Source: Lichenostomus cassidix | Lineage: Eukaryota; Chordata; Aves; Passeriformes; Meliphagidae | Assembly (NCBI GenBank): GCA_008360975.2 | Contig: CM039210.1 | Location: 15,378,293 to 15,442,292, forward strand | Reading direction: 5' to 3' | DNA length: 64,000 nucleotides | In this document: in pieces, positions 23,758 through 34,536 of the stretch | How the letters are laid out: each line of letters begins with the position of its first letter | Numbering within the stretch: the stretch's first letter is position 1 | The notes under the pieces: generated by a model | Seen by the model: only the letters and a program-made list of their open reading frames with translations | Database searches by the model: none | Told to the model about the DNA's origin: nothing | Position numbers and translations under genes: made by a program

Positions 23758-24989
23758 CCGCCGGTTGTGGAAGCAGACGAACCAGAGCTAGCCTTATGGC
23801 TCCCTGGCCAGTGAGAGCGCAGTGTCTGCCCTGGGACAGAGGGTTTAGAGCACTGAGGCGCTGAACCGGGCTGGGTAGAGAAGCTCTAGGGTAAAGTCTG
23901 CTGTAACATCCTCTAAACCGCAACAGGGGTGGGGCGGGAGCTGGGGGAACTCCACAGGCTTTCTTCAAGCCCTCACTTCTGGCATGCTCAGCATGTGGCA
24001 GATGTGTGTTACTTTGTTGCTTTTTTGCTTACTTTGTTGTCAGCTAAAGCAAGAAGTTTTTCCCTGGACTGCAACAGTATCCTCTGGCGGCTTCTGTGGT
24101 TTCTTATGGAGCTCTTCGGCTTAGCTTTTGTCCAAGATCCTACCGTTGACCGGCGCCAACTGGCGGGGAAGCCCAGGGACACCCTATCTTGGCCAGACCT
24201 CAGGAAAAGCTGAGCCAGCAAAAGAAGGGACTTTCAAATACACCAGTTTCATCTGCAGCGAAGAGAAGACCAACAACATCGGAGTTCACCAGGTTCCCAT
24301 CTGTTTTTTTGCTCGTCTCCAACCTGCTGTGTGGACTCTTCTTCCCTCACAGGAGACAAAGCTGTTGGCCATTTTTTTTTCCCTAGCATGTGGCTGGTGG
24401 AGTTTTTTCCCTTCCCCTGGCATTTCTAGCTTTGTTTGTTCTGTTGTGGGTGGGGGGTGTGTGCGGGTAAGGGTCTGAAGATTCAATATCTAACAGTTAT
24501 TAATTTCTTTTGTGTCGTGTAGGCACTGTCAAGTAAACTTCTTTTTTTCCCCCCACTTTCACCGATCAATATTTATTTAATATCGGCAGGAAGGGATGGC
24601 TAAAACCCATTTTTCTTTGAGGAAACACTCATTCCAGAGTGTTTTCTCCCAAAACCTGTCTCTAAACTGAGACAACAGGCTACCTGACCCAACTCTCAGA
24701 GACAGGCAGGAGCCAATGACTCAGCAAAAAGACCCCAAACCATGGTACACATGGACTGTAAGGTTATAAAAGCCCAGGGTTTCCTTTTTTCGGGGTCCCT
24801 CCCTGGAGGCACCAGCTCGGGCTGTTATTTTGTTATAGCACTATGATTAAATTATTTTAAGGATCGAGACATCTGAGACTCTGCTCTGGGAAACCTGGGG
24901 TTGAGCCAGTAAAGAGACCTTGTCTGTGCTGTGTGTAACTACGAAGGGGCTTCGGTCCCAGCTAAGGTGGTGCCAGCGTGACTGACAGA
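23758..24989. other. Unclassified, probably LTR-derived sequence
   Basis: No coding motifs. A TTATAAAAGCCC box at about 24764 followed by a short 'gattaaatt' signal (about 24845) suggests a plus-strand LTR ending near 24975, but no target duplication was found. 24000-24590 has pyrimidine-rich LTR-leader character. Confidence 0.35.
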
Positions 24990-27365
24990 ATGGCTCCTGG
25001 ATGGTCAAACAGGGAAGTTTCCTTAACACCTTCATTCAAGTCATTGATGAACAAGTTAAACAATACTGGACCTAGTATCAACCCTTGGGGGACACTGCTA
25101 ATTACAGGCCTCCAACAAGACCCTGTGCCACTAATCACAACTCTCTGAGACCTGCCATTCAGCCAGTTCTCAATCCACCTCACCGTCCACTCATCCAGCC
25201 TGCACTTCCTGAGCTTGCCTATGAGGATATCAAGGGGAGACAGCATCAAAAGCCTTGTTGAAGTCCAGGAAGACAATATCCACTGCTCTCCCCCAATCTG
25301 TCAATCCAGTTGTACCATCATAGAAGGCAATCAGGTTGGTTAAGCATGATTTTCCTTTGGTGAATACATGCTGACTGCTCCTGATCAGTTTCTTGTCTTC
25401 CAGATGCTTAGAGATGGCCTCCAGGGTGAGCTGTGCCATCATGTTTCTAGGGATTGAGGTGAGGCTGACTGCCCTGTAATTTCCTGGACCCTCCTTCTTG
25501 CCCTTTTTGAAGACTGGAGAGATATTTGCTTTCTTCCAGTCCCCAGGCACATCTCCTGACTGCCATGACCTTTGAAAGATGATTGAGAGTGGCCTAGTGT
25601 CGTGGGTTACAAAGTAAGATGTAACCAAAAATATGTATTCTATTACCATCCACGTAAGCTCTTAAAATAGATGAGGCAGTGTTCTTTGTCATCCCCACGA
25701 TTCTGCCCTGATAACACCCTCTGGGGCAGCAGCAGCCACTCTATGGAGGGCCATCTCCGTTAATGGGCCATGAAGGTCTCACAGCATGACTCAGAATTAC
25801 ATTGTGAGATGCCCTGCCCTGAGGCTTGGAACACCATGGGGGCACTACCACTGGATTCCCAGAGGACAAGAGCTCAATAACCACCACTGGACCTCCAGAG
25901 AAGGACCAGACCTTTCTACAGCATCACCGTTTCGACAAATCCACATCCATCACTCCAACGGGACTGTAGCCACCATTTAATCAGACTGCTACCACCACCC
26001 TGACCAACAGGGTGTCAAGTCATATTCTGACTTTATCAGTTTAAGCCAGTGTTTCTGTACTATTGCCTTTAATTTTCCTAATAAATTGTAGTTCCGACTT
26101 GGAATCTCCCACTAGTTTGCTTCCAAAGTAGTACACCTAGCAATGATGTCCAACAGTTCTTTCAGCACTTGTGGGTGCATCCCATTAGGGCCCATGGACT
26201 TGTGGATGTCAAGTTGACTAAATGGTTTCTAACTCAATCCTCCTCAACCAAGGGAAAGTCTTCCTTTTCTCCAGACCTTCTCCCTGGTCTCCTGGGCCAG
26301 GGATTCCTAAGACATGGCCTTAGCAGTGAAGATTAAAGTAAAGAAGGTGTTCAGTAACTCCACCTTGTCTGCAACCTCTGTTTCAAGGGTCCCTGTTCCA
26401 TTCAGTAGCAGGCCCACATGTTCCCTAATATTCCTTTTGTTATTGATGTATTTGAAGAAGCCCTTCTTGTTATCCTTGACATCCTTAGCCAGATTTAATT
26501 CCAAATGGGCCTTCACCTTCCCCTTTGCATTTCTGCATACTCTGACAACATCCCTATATTCATCCCAGGTGGCCTGTCCCTGCTTTCACCTCATGTGTAT
26601 CTCCTGCTTATGGTCTGAGTTTTGACAGGAGTTCTTTGTTAATCCATGCAGGTCTTCTGCCCCTTTTGATCACTTTCTTGCCCATGAGGATGCACTGTTC
26701 TTGAGCCTGGATTAAGTGATCCTTGAATATTAAACAGCTCTCTTGGACCCCTCTTCCCTCTAGGACATATTTCCACGGGATTCTTCTAAGAAGGTCCTGA
26801 AGAGGCCAAAGTTAGCTCTCCTGAAGTCCAGGGTTGCAATCTTATTGTCCTGCTTCTTCCTCACAGGATACTGAACTCCACAATCTCATGGTCACTGTAG
26901 CCAAGGCTGCCCCCAGCCTTCACATCTCCAACGAGACCTTCCTTGTTTGTTAGCATGAGGTCCAACAGCAAATCTTTCCTTGTTGGCTTCTCTACCACCT
27001 GTATCAGAAAGTCATTGTCAATGCTTCCCAAGAACCTCCTGGACTGTTTGTGCCTTGCAGTGTTGCTCGTCCAGCAGATGTAAAGGTGGTTGAAATCAGG
27101 AACCAGGGCCTGTGACTATGAGGCTGCTTCAAGCTGTCTGTAAAAAGCCTCATCCACTTCCTCCTCCTGATCAGGTGGTCTGTAACAAATACCCACAATA
27201 GCATCACCCTTGCTAGTCTGCCCTTTAATCCTAACCCATAAACTCTTGATTGTTCATCATCCTCCACTAGACAGAGCTCCATACATTTCAGGTGCTTTCT
27301 TCCATAAATGGCAACTCCACCACTTCACCTTCCTGGCCTGTCTTTCTTAAAAAGCATATAGCCAT
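24990..27365 (-). repeat. CR1 LINE, minus strand, split by a solo LTR
   Basis: RT sequence on the minus strand ([45 protein letters not shown]) at 24990-25597, then upstream ORF2 and endonuclease-linker sequence at 26141-27365. Stops are scattered. Confidence 0.85.
25598..26135 (+). repeat. Solo ERVL LTR inside CR1
   Basis: A 538-bp unit, TGTCGTGGG...GTACA, with 5-bp duplication CCTAG at 25593-25597 and 26136-26140. The start ('gtattctattacca') and end ('atctcccactagtttg') resemble the LTRs of elements A and B. AATAAA at about 26080. Confidence 0.87.
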
Positions 27366-28217
27366 TGCCATGGTTTAGGAATGGTATTCTCCAATTTAGT
27401 GCTCCCGCTAAAACCAAGCCACTGGTCACTCCCCTCCCCTTCCAAATGGAAGCACAAAAGGCAATGGGCACAGGCTGAGATAAGAAAAATTTACTGGAAA
27501 CAGCAATGAGATAAGAAACCAACAGTAACAGCAACAATATTGATAACAAAAGGTATAAGACAAAGAAACTGTTTATATGGAAAGCCCGCAACAATAAACA
27601 AATACCAATTAGCTCACCCCTGCCATGTTTACTTGATCCAAAGGAACCCCTTCTCCCCAGAAGAAGAGGGAGAGTCCCTTTGCCCTTGCCCCCAGAAATG
27701 ACCTGAGGCAATATAGAAAAACCTCAGGATGCTTGCCACGCCCCCTCCTAGCTATTGCAAAAAAATTGACCCTGTCCTGGTCGGAACCAGGAAATTATCC
27801 ACCCCTTATTATATACCATCTACTCACGCCCAGATCCTACACCTTCCAACGATATACTGTAGAAGCAGTGGCCTGCTGCAGCCATCCCGACCTTGATAGC
27901 AACTCTGTTTTCCCTGAGAAAGCACATACCAAAGGATTGACTCTAGCCATAAACACTTGTGCGTGGATGCCTTTCTTACCACCCAGAACAGTGGGTGGGA
28001 GTTGTGTTTGCGTGTATGTGTGATAACCAGGTGGAGACATCTGCTCTACTGGTGCTTGATTTGGTGTGGCTGTTTGTCTTTCCTGCTGCGTTTTCCCAAA
28101 ACTTTCCCTGAATTTTCCCACAGAAGAAATATATATAAATACTGAAGTGCGTGTAATAAAGATGGATCCTGCTATAAGAGAGCAGAAGTCTGTGTTTATT
28201 GTTTTCCAAACTGCTAC

Positions 28218-28248
<31 letters not shown>

Positions 28249-28628
28249 TATACATGTATATATATATACACACATATACATATATATATATAAATATACA
28301 CAAGCACAGGTATCATTGCCATAGTCAGTGGCTGTCCCTCCAAGATGTCTGTTGAGTTCATTTAGTCCATGACTGTGGGTTCCATCTGCCCTAGATATCT
28401 TCCAGGACAGGAGGGCTGGTGTGTTGTCGGGTGGTTGCAAGCTGCATCAGGAGCTCTCAACTGGTGTATCTAGAGCAGTCCACCCTCAGTGGCCATGGGA
28501 GTTATGACAGGCAGTGCCAGTGTCATTCAGCAACAAATATACAGTTCAAAATGGCAGACTGTTCTCACCCAAAAATCAAATCGCCTTGAGGTATACACCG
28601 TGTTTCCCCATCTCTCTGCATTACCCAC
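27366..28628 (-). mobile_element. Element G: ERVL 3' remnant
   Basis: An LTR (27366-27794) is followed on its right by the ERVL polypurine/pol-end signature 'ttatccacccctta' also seen beside the LTRs of A and B. At 28560-28625 the minus strand encodes a decayed integrase C-terminus (DGETRCIPQGDL). Between them is about 700 bases, with a possible short coding remnant at 27837-28060 and a microsatellite. The remainder is cut by LTR F. Confidence 0.65.
28215..28305. repeat. TA/CA dinucleotide microsatellite
   Basis: Alternating TA runs broken by short CA blocks. It creates artificial Tyr/Ile/Cys-rich frames on the minus strand. Confidence 0.95.
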
Positions 28629-29250
28629 TGTCTTGGTTTGAAAGACAGGTGTCTACCAAGAGAGGTTGAACCCTCCCTTAGGACAGAGCATGTGATTTTT
28701 CCCCTCCCTCTAAATTATTAAATTTTGAAAATCAAGGGCTTTCAGGCAAAGGTATGGGAAAAAGGAATATCAGTTCTTTACTAGTATCTATAAACAAGCA
28801 ATAACAATAATAGCAACCACAACTAGAACCAGAAACCAATAGCAGATGACTTGTGAGCTGCCAAGCCTTTTCCCGTGTGGTGTAATCACGGTCGCAAGCA
28901 GCAGGGGCGCTGTTGAGCTCCCGGCCAGGCAGGGCGGGTGCGGTGACTCTCAAGCAGCTGCAGGTGGCGCTGTGGCGCAGGGTCAAGTCAGCCTCACACA
29001 GCTGGTAATGGCGGGCAGGCTGAAAAGCATGCAGGGCAGCAAAGCAGCTCGGAGCAGCGAAAAAGCAGGGCGGCAGGGGTAGGAGCTGGCTCTCTCCCCA
29101 GCTAGCTAGCGAGGTAGCAAGGATTTCTGCAGTCACAGCAGACGCCGCGGTCTCGTGCGGCAGGGGGCGGGGGCAGGCAGCAGAGGCAGCCAGACTCTCC
29201 CGGCAGCTGCTGCGAGAAAACGCAGCCCAGGGAAACGTGCACTTCCCAGT
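28629..29250 (-). repeat. LTR F, minus-strand copy
   Basis: It begins on the plus strand TGTCTTGGTTTGAAAGACAGG and is the reverse complement of 41895-42467 over several hundred bases, with scattered substitutions. The terminal 'tcaaaccaagaca' (minus strand) is shared with ERVL LTRs. The right end is not resolved and may extend to about 29470. Confidence 0.6.
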
Positions 29251-29476
29251 GGGAAAAAAGGTTGAATCAAAGCTCACCCAGCCAGGAGAAGAGAAAAAAC
29301 AGGGCACAGTTGGATTCCCTCTGGTCCCAGGCGAAGAGCAAAAAAAGCAGCCTCTCCCCTCAGCGTCCGAACCACGAGAGAGAGTTCCAAGGGCTGGCTC
29401 TACCTTTACCCTGCCCTGCCCAAGCCCAGCTTTTGTCTTTTACAAAAGACTTGATCGCTCTAAACATCTAACTATT

Positions 29477-29800
29477 TGTTGCTTAGTAACAGGAATGGGA
29501 AGAAATTCTCAACCCCTGACAGTGTGGGAGGAATGTATAGTGTGCTGTGTTTGTAACCTTAAGATAAGGAAACTACAAGTTATGTAAGAACCCAACCCTT
29601 AAGACTGTACCTTTTAGATAAATGAACAAAACTAGGGCGGATGCTGAATTTGTAAATGTATAAATACCCTTTGCAAAGTGAGCATGGTGGACATGCACAT
29701 GGAGGTGTTAACCCCTGCATACTTCCCCTGGCTGGGCCAATAAAGGTGTGCTTTACTTTACAGTAACTTACTGTGGTGTGGATTCCTTTGAATCAAATAT
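29477..29800 (+). repeat. LTR-like unit
   Basis: It starts TGTTGCTTAG, with AATAAA at about 29741. The region 29690-29780 aligns with 11390-11490 in the order 'gcatg', 'gg.g.taacccc', 'gctgg', AATAAA, suggesting the same LTR superfamily. No target duplication found. Confidence 0.4.
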
Positions 29801-30119
29801 CTGGGATTGCCCCAACCAGTGCAGCACCTTGCACTTAGACTTGAACTTTGTGAGGTTCTCATGGGCCCACTTCTCAAGTTTGACCAGGTCCCTCTGGCTG
29901 GCAGCCCTTCCTTCTATTGTGCCAGCTGCACCACTCAGCTTCGTGTCATCTGCAAACTTGCTGAGGGTGCACTAGATCCCACTGTCTATGCCATTGATCA
30001 AGATATTAAAGAGCACCAGTCCCAAGACAGAGCCCTGAAGGACACCATTCATCACTGGCCTCCACCTGGGCATAGAACCATTGACCACAAGTCTTTGGCT
30101 GTGGATGCCAAGTCCTCAT

Positions 30120-31001
30120 TGTGTGAAACTGGACTTTTATGGGTTAATGACTCAAAACAGTCCTTCCTTGGTGAAGGCGCCAGGGTTCTTTGTGGAGCTG
30201 TGTTTGGAGGTGGGGGAGCCAAGCTTTTGGGTGTGTAATGGCTAAGCCTCCTAGACAGAGGGTGAACAATGGACTATGAGTGAGATAAAGAGAAGAACCT
30301 CTGGAGACAGGATGAAGCCTCTTGTCATGCTAAATTGTCCTCCCTTATACAAACCACTAGGTTATAAAACTCCCTTACCTTCCCCCCAGGAAGGTCTGAT
30401 GGGGCATCCCTGGCTCAAATGCTTGAGAGACAGCTGTCATGTCTTAGAAGGTGTCATAAACAATCAAAGATTTCCAAAGTGCCCCCAGACTCATTTCTGA
30501 GGCCTTTCACCAGAGGACTGAAAGCTCCCCGCCTCATGGGAGGTACCTGGGTGTTCCCACCCTGCCTCAGTGTATTTTAACCCATTGGACTTTGTGTTTT
30601 GTGGGCTTCTCCCCCCGCCCCTGCTCCCTCCCCCAATGGACCATCACTTTGACCAAAGGACATCTAAGCTGCAACAATCAAGACTCATCAAATTTCAACA
30701 GGGTGATGAGGTTTTACACACTCTTATTCTCTCTCTCTCTCTCTTTTTTTTCCCTTATACATGTCCTTGGGTGATATTTTTGTGCTTTCATATTGCAATG
30801 CTTTCATATTTTTATAGATAATAATAATCATCAAAATGGCTACATACCTGCTTTCCTTTGCAACCAAATTGTTGTAAAATAAACCCTATATACATATATT
30901 TACACAAATCAATCATCCAGTGTTGTTTCACTGTAATCCACCACAAGGGATCTATTAACAAGAACCTGGGTTACTCTCGTCTCTTGGGATGGGTTGTAAC
31001 A
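30120..31001 (+). repeat. Solo ERVL LTR inside CR1
   Basis: An 882-bp unit, TGTGTGAAAC...GTTGTAACA, with exact 5-bp duplication CTCAT at 30115-30119 and 31002-31006. TTATAAAAC at about 30362 and AATAAA at about 30879 are in order. Confidence 0.85.
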
Positions 31002-31060
31002 CTCATCCACCGAACAGTCCACCCTTCAAATCCATGTGTCTCCAATTTGGAGATAAGGAT

Positions 31061-31653
31061 TGTGATAAATACATACCATAATATTGGCTTTTCGCAAATA
31101 TTAAAATGGATACTATGTGTATAATTTTAATTTTTTACACAGGTAGCCTTGCTGTGAAAATATAGTTGTGTAATGATGACTAATGCCTTTCTTTTTGTTG
31201 CTAGCTAAGCTTAGACATACTAGTGAAATAGCTGATATAGTTATGTTAGAATGCTTGAACTGCCTGCTTGAATTGGATAACATGCAACAAACGGACATTC
31301 CAACTATCAGCACCTGTCGTCTGCAGAAACTACAATCTGGGAGTGATACCAGGACTAATTAAAACCACAACCAAGAGGATGGTGTATGCTCTGAGGAGGC
31401 ATATCCAAGGAGGAGCTAGGCTAAACAGTTCCTGGAACATGTAAACTAGTTTGGGGGGAAGTTTGAATATGCATAATTGTTCATGAATATGCATTAGGCT
31501 GATGGGTATGTAAAGGGTGTCTCTGTCAATACCAGTTGTGCTTTTTGGCTGAATGCCAAGCACCCAGCACTGTACTTTTGCTTTATCTCTGTCCCCTATT
31601 GTCTTTTGTTAAACTTTTAAATCTTAACAGGAGAGTGAACCTTGTTTTTCACA
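31061..31653 (+). repeat. Solo LTR inside CR1
   Basis: A 593-bp unit with ends TGTGA...TCACA and 5-bp duplication AGGAT at 31056-31060 and 31654-31658. A segment near 31560-31612 ('aagcacccagc', 'tcccctattgtctttt') is shared with the ERV1 LTR at 44598-45075. Confidence 0.78.
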
Positions 31654-32792
31654 AGGATGTCATATGAGACCATATTAAAGGCCTTCCAGAAGTCTAGGTA
31701 GATGACACTGGTCGTTCTTCCCTTGTTGACTGTGGCAGGCACTCCATCATAGGCCACCAGACTGTTCAGGCACAATTTGTCCTTAGTAAGCCATGCTGGC
31801 TGTCTTGGATCACCTCATTGTCTTGCATGTGCCTTAACATTGCTTCCATGAGGGTCTGCTCCATGATCTTCTGAGGCACAGAGATGAGACTCATTGGTCT
31901 GTAGTCCCCCGGGTCTTCCTTTCTACCCTTTTAAAAATAGGAGTGATGTTTCCCTTTTTTTCAGTCACTGGGGACTTCACCTGACTGTCATGGCTTTTCA
32001 AATATGATGGAGAGTGGCTTGGCAACAATATCATCCAGTTCCCTCAGGACCCTGGGATGCATCTCATCAGGCCCTATAGAAAAGTGGTCTCGAACCATCC
32101 CTTCTCTTACAGTGGGAAGGACTTTGCTCCTCCAGCCTCCACCTGGAGGTTCAGGGACTTGAGAGAAGTGGGAAGACTGACTGCCAGTGAAGACTGAGGC
32201 GAAGAACTCATTGAGTACCTCAGTCTTCTCTGTATCTTTTGATACCAGTTCTCCCTTCTCATTTATCAGAGGGGGTACACTTGCCTTGCCCTTTCTTTTC
32301 TAACCTATGTACTTACAGATTCCCTTCTTCTTATTCTTTCACATGCCTTTCCAAGTCCTGTTTCATCTGGCTTTCCTGACCCCATTCTTACATATCCGAA
32401 CCATATCCCAATATTCTCCCCAAGTCATTGGTCCCTGCTTCCACTGGCTGTGCATTTCCTTCTTACTCCTCAGTTTGAGGAGCAGATCTTTGCTCAGCCA
32501 TGCTGGTTTCTGGCCTGCCCTGCTTGATTTCCTACACACTGGGATGGAGAGCTCTTGCACTCTAAGAAAAGTGGCCTTAAAGAGTTGCCAGCTCTGGTCA
32601 GCAACCCTGTGTCTAAGGACAGTTACCCAGGGGATCTCATTCACCAGCTCCTTAAACATCTGAGAGTTAGCTCTTCCAAAGCTCAGGGTCCTGGTTTCTC
32701 CTCACCAGACTCTATGAGATCACAAACTCAACCAGGGCGTGGTTGCTACATCCCAGTCTGCTTCCAGTCCTAATTTCTCTGATGAGCTCATC

Positions 32793-33140
32793 TGTTGGAA
32801 AATACAGTTTTCCAGCAGAACTTGTGTTAAGTTAAGCAGACCGTATACAGGCCGCAGCACTTTGCTTCCCTGAGAATGCTTTGTGGGAAGATGCCAAGAA
32901 GGTGCAGCTGTGCCTGTATGCTTTGAAAGTACCGTGAGAAGTATGCTGGGAGTGAACTTGTGATTAACAAAGAATGAGGAGGAAAAACCCTGATTATGTG
33001 AGAACAGACTGCAGATACGTGTGTAACTATAATTAGTAACATCTGTAACAGTATATAAGTTTCTCGTTTGGTGAAATAAAATGAAGCTTACTTTATATCT
33101 CACATTGAGACTGCCGTGAGTTTCCTCTTGCTGCTCGTCA
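32793..33140 (+). repeat. 5' LTR of element E
   Basis: A 348-bp LTR starting TGTTGGAAAA and alignable along its length with the LTR of D. TATATAAG at about 33053 and AATAAA at about 33076. A hairpin-forming inverted repeat (GGAAAA...TTTTCC) occupies the first 25 bases. Confidence 0.85.
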
Positions 33141-33142
33141 AA

Positions 33143-33161
33143 TGGTGACCTCCGACGTGAT
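33143..33161 (+). promoter_or_regulatory. Primer binding site, tRNA-Trp type
   Basis: TGGTGACCTCCGACGTGAT fits the tRNA-Trp site of alpharetroviruses with one extra T. Confidence 0.75.
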
Positions 33162-33474
33162 ACGGAGATACAGGTAGCAGGACTTAGGACCCTGCTCCGA
33201 GAAGCGACGACCACGGACACTGGCAGCAGAGTTTTACGACCCTGCCCCAGACAGCGGCAAGAACGGAGAGGTACCGGAGCCACGCCGGTGGGCCAAGGTC
33301 ATTGCCCCTGCCAGGAGGGAGGTGATCCGAGGGCCTGGGCCGAAAAAGACCCGCTTCCGTAAGGGCTTATAACCTCGGAAAAGCTGCATTTGGCGACCGC
33401 GTAAGATAGAGAGACGCCCCAGCGGTGCGCTCTGACGGCGGCGAGCAAGGTGCTTTAAACCCAGCTGGACCAAA

Positions 33475-34025
33475 ATGGAGACGGAGGTAGCCCAATTTTT
33501 ATTGTTATGGTTTTTAGAAAAGCATGGACTCAGTAAAGGCACTCTATCGCAGTTAGCTGGTCTAATGGTGGTGGGACAAGCCTATGGATTTTTTACAAAT
33601 CCTGTTACAGTATTCGACGTAAAAGAGTGGTTAAATTATGGAGCTAGTTTACTTCTAGAGAGTGATAAAATTGCAAAAAAGCTTGGCAAACCATGGAGTA
33701 AAGTCATAGCCTGTTTACAGCAACATGCATCAGAGCGAGAACTTGCAAGGGTGGCAACACAGAAAATTGCAGCCGCAGAGAGCAAAGAAAAACCTGAGAG
33801 TTGCCGTTTTGTTTTTAACATGCAAAGAATTCCGGCAGCCGCGGCGCAGCCGGGGAAGCCCCCCCCGCCGAGGGGAGGGGGAATCGTAGCCCTCTATCGC
33901 TCCCAGCACTAACAAGGGGAGGGCGCTCCGTGCCGCTGCCGGGAGCCGAAAATACAAAGTTACCCGATTGGATGAAAAACTATTCCTGTGTCAATGTATC
34001 ATAGAACTTAGCAGCTTTACAACGA
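33475..34025 (+). pseudogene. gag: Element E gag, N-terminal (matrix) part
   Basis: It starts ATG GAG ACG GAG and translates to METEVAQFLL..., matching the N-terminus of gag in D over about 100 residues. A TAA at 33910-33912 ends the frame, and the ERVL B insertion follows at 34026. The matrix region of Gag targets the membrane in assembly. It is separated from its nucleocapsid part by 6 kb. Confidence 0.8.
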
Positions 34026-34536
34026 TGTATTGGTTTGAAAACAAACCAGTGGGAGATCACAAGTCAAGATTGAAATTAAAAATAAGTGAAATAATACAAG
34101 GAAAAGCACTGACAAAGTCAGATACAACCTAACACCCTGTTAGGGTGGTAGTAGCAGTCCAACTGAAGTAGTCCAGTTGAAGCGGTGATCCTCTGAAGGT
34201 CTAGTCTTCAGCTGAAGATCCAGTAGTAGCTCTGGTCCTCCGGGAACCCAGTAGACAGGGCTAGCTCAGGCAGTTCCAAGGCCAGGTTATATCCACGTGG
34301 GAACACCTGGCTCCTCCCTCCTGGGCAGAGCATCTCACAATGGGATGAGATAAGTCCATGAGTCACATGGTGGGTCCCTGATGGCCCATTGCCTGTCATG
34401 CGGGGTGGGTCGTTAGCAAGTGATAATAGCTAACGGATGGCCCATTGCCTGTCATCCAGAGTGGGTGATAGCAGCTAATGGCCCACAGCTGGTGGTAATA
34501 GAATACTTAACTACATCTATATTGCAACCTAGGACA
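34026..34536 (-). repeat. 3' LTR of element B
   Basis: A 511-bp LTR, TGTATTGG...GGACA on the plus strand, touching the pol stop at 34537. Confidence 0.92.

Larger units (their letters stand above)
29815..32792 (-). repeat. CR1 LINE, minus strand, hit by three insertions
   Basis: CR1 sequence at 29815-30119, 31007-31060 and 31659-32792 reads as one element once two solo LTRs (30120-31001; 31061-31653) are set aside. It is truncated at 32793 by the LTR of element E. Decayed RT and linker frames are visible. Confidence 0.85.

Noticed and set aside
27837..28440. Two overlapping minus-strand frames rich in Tyr, Ile and Cys
   Set aside because: The central part is the TA/CA microsatellite. Only the left end may be a decayed ERVL segment.
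28732..29307. 191-codon minus-strand frame with Cys/Ala-rich sequence
   Set aside because: It lies wholly in LTR F and its partner copy at 41895-42467 is not open in the same frame.
33475..33912. Short gag frame as a restriction-factor-like host gene
   Set aside because: It is simply the matrix part of element E, ending at a stop and then cut by ERVL B; no sign of separate maintenance is visible.
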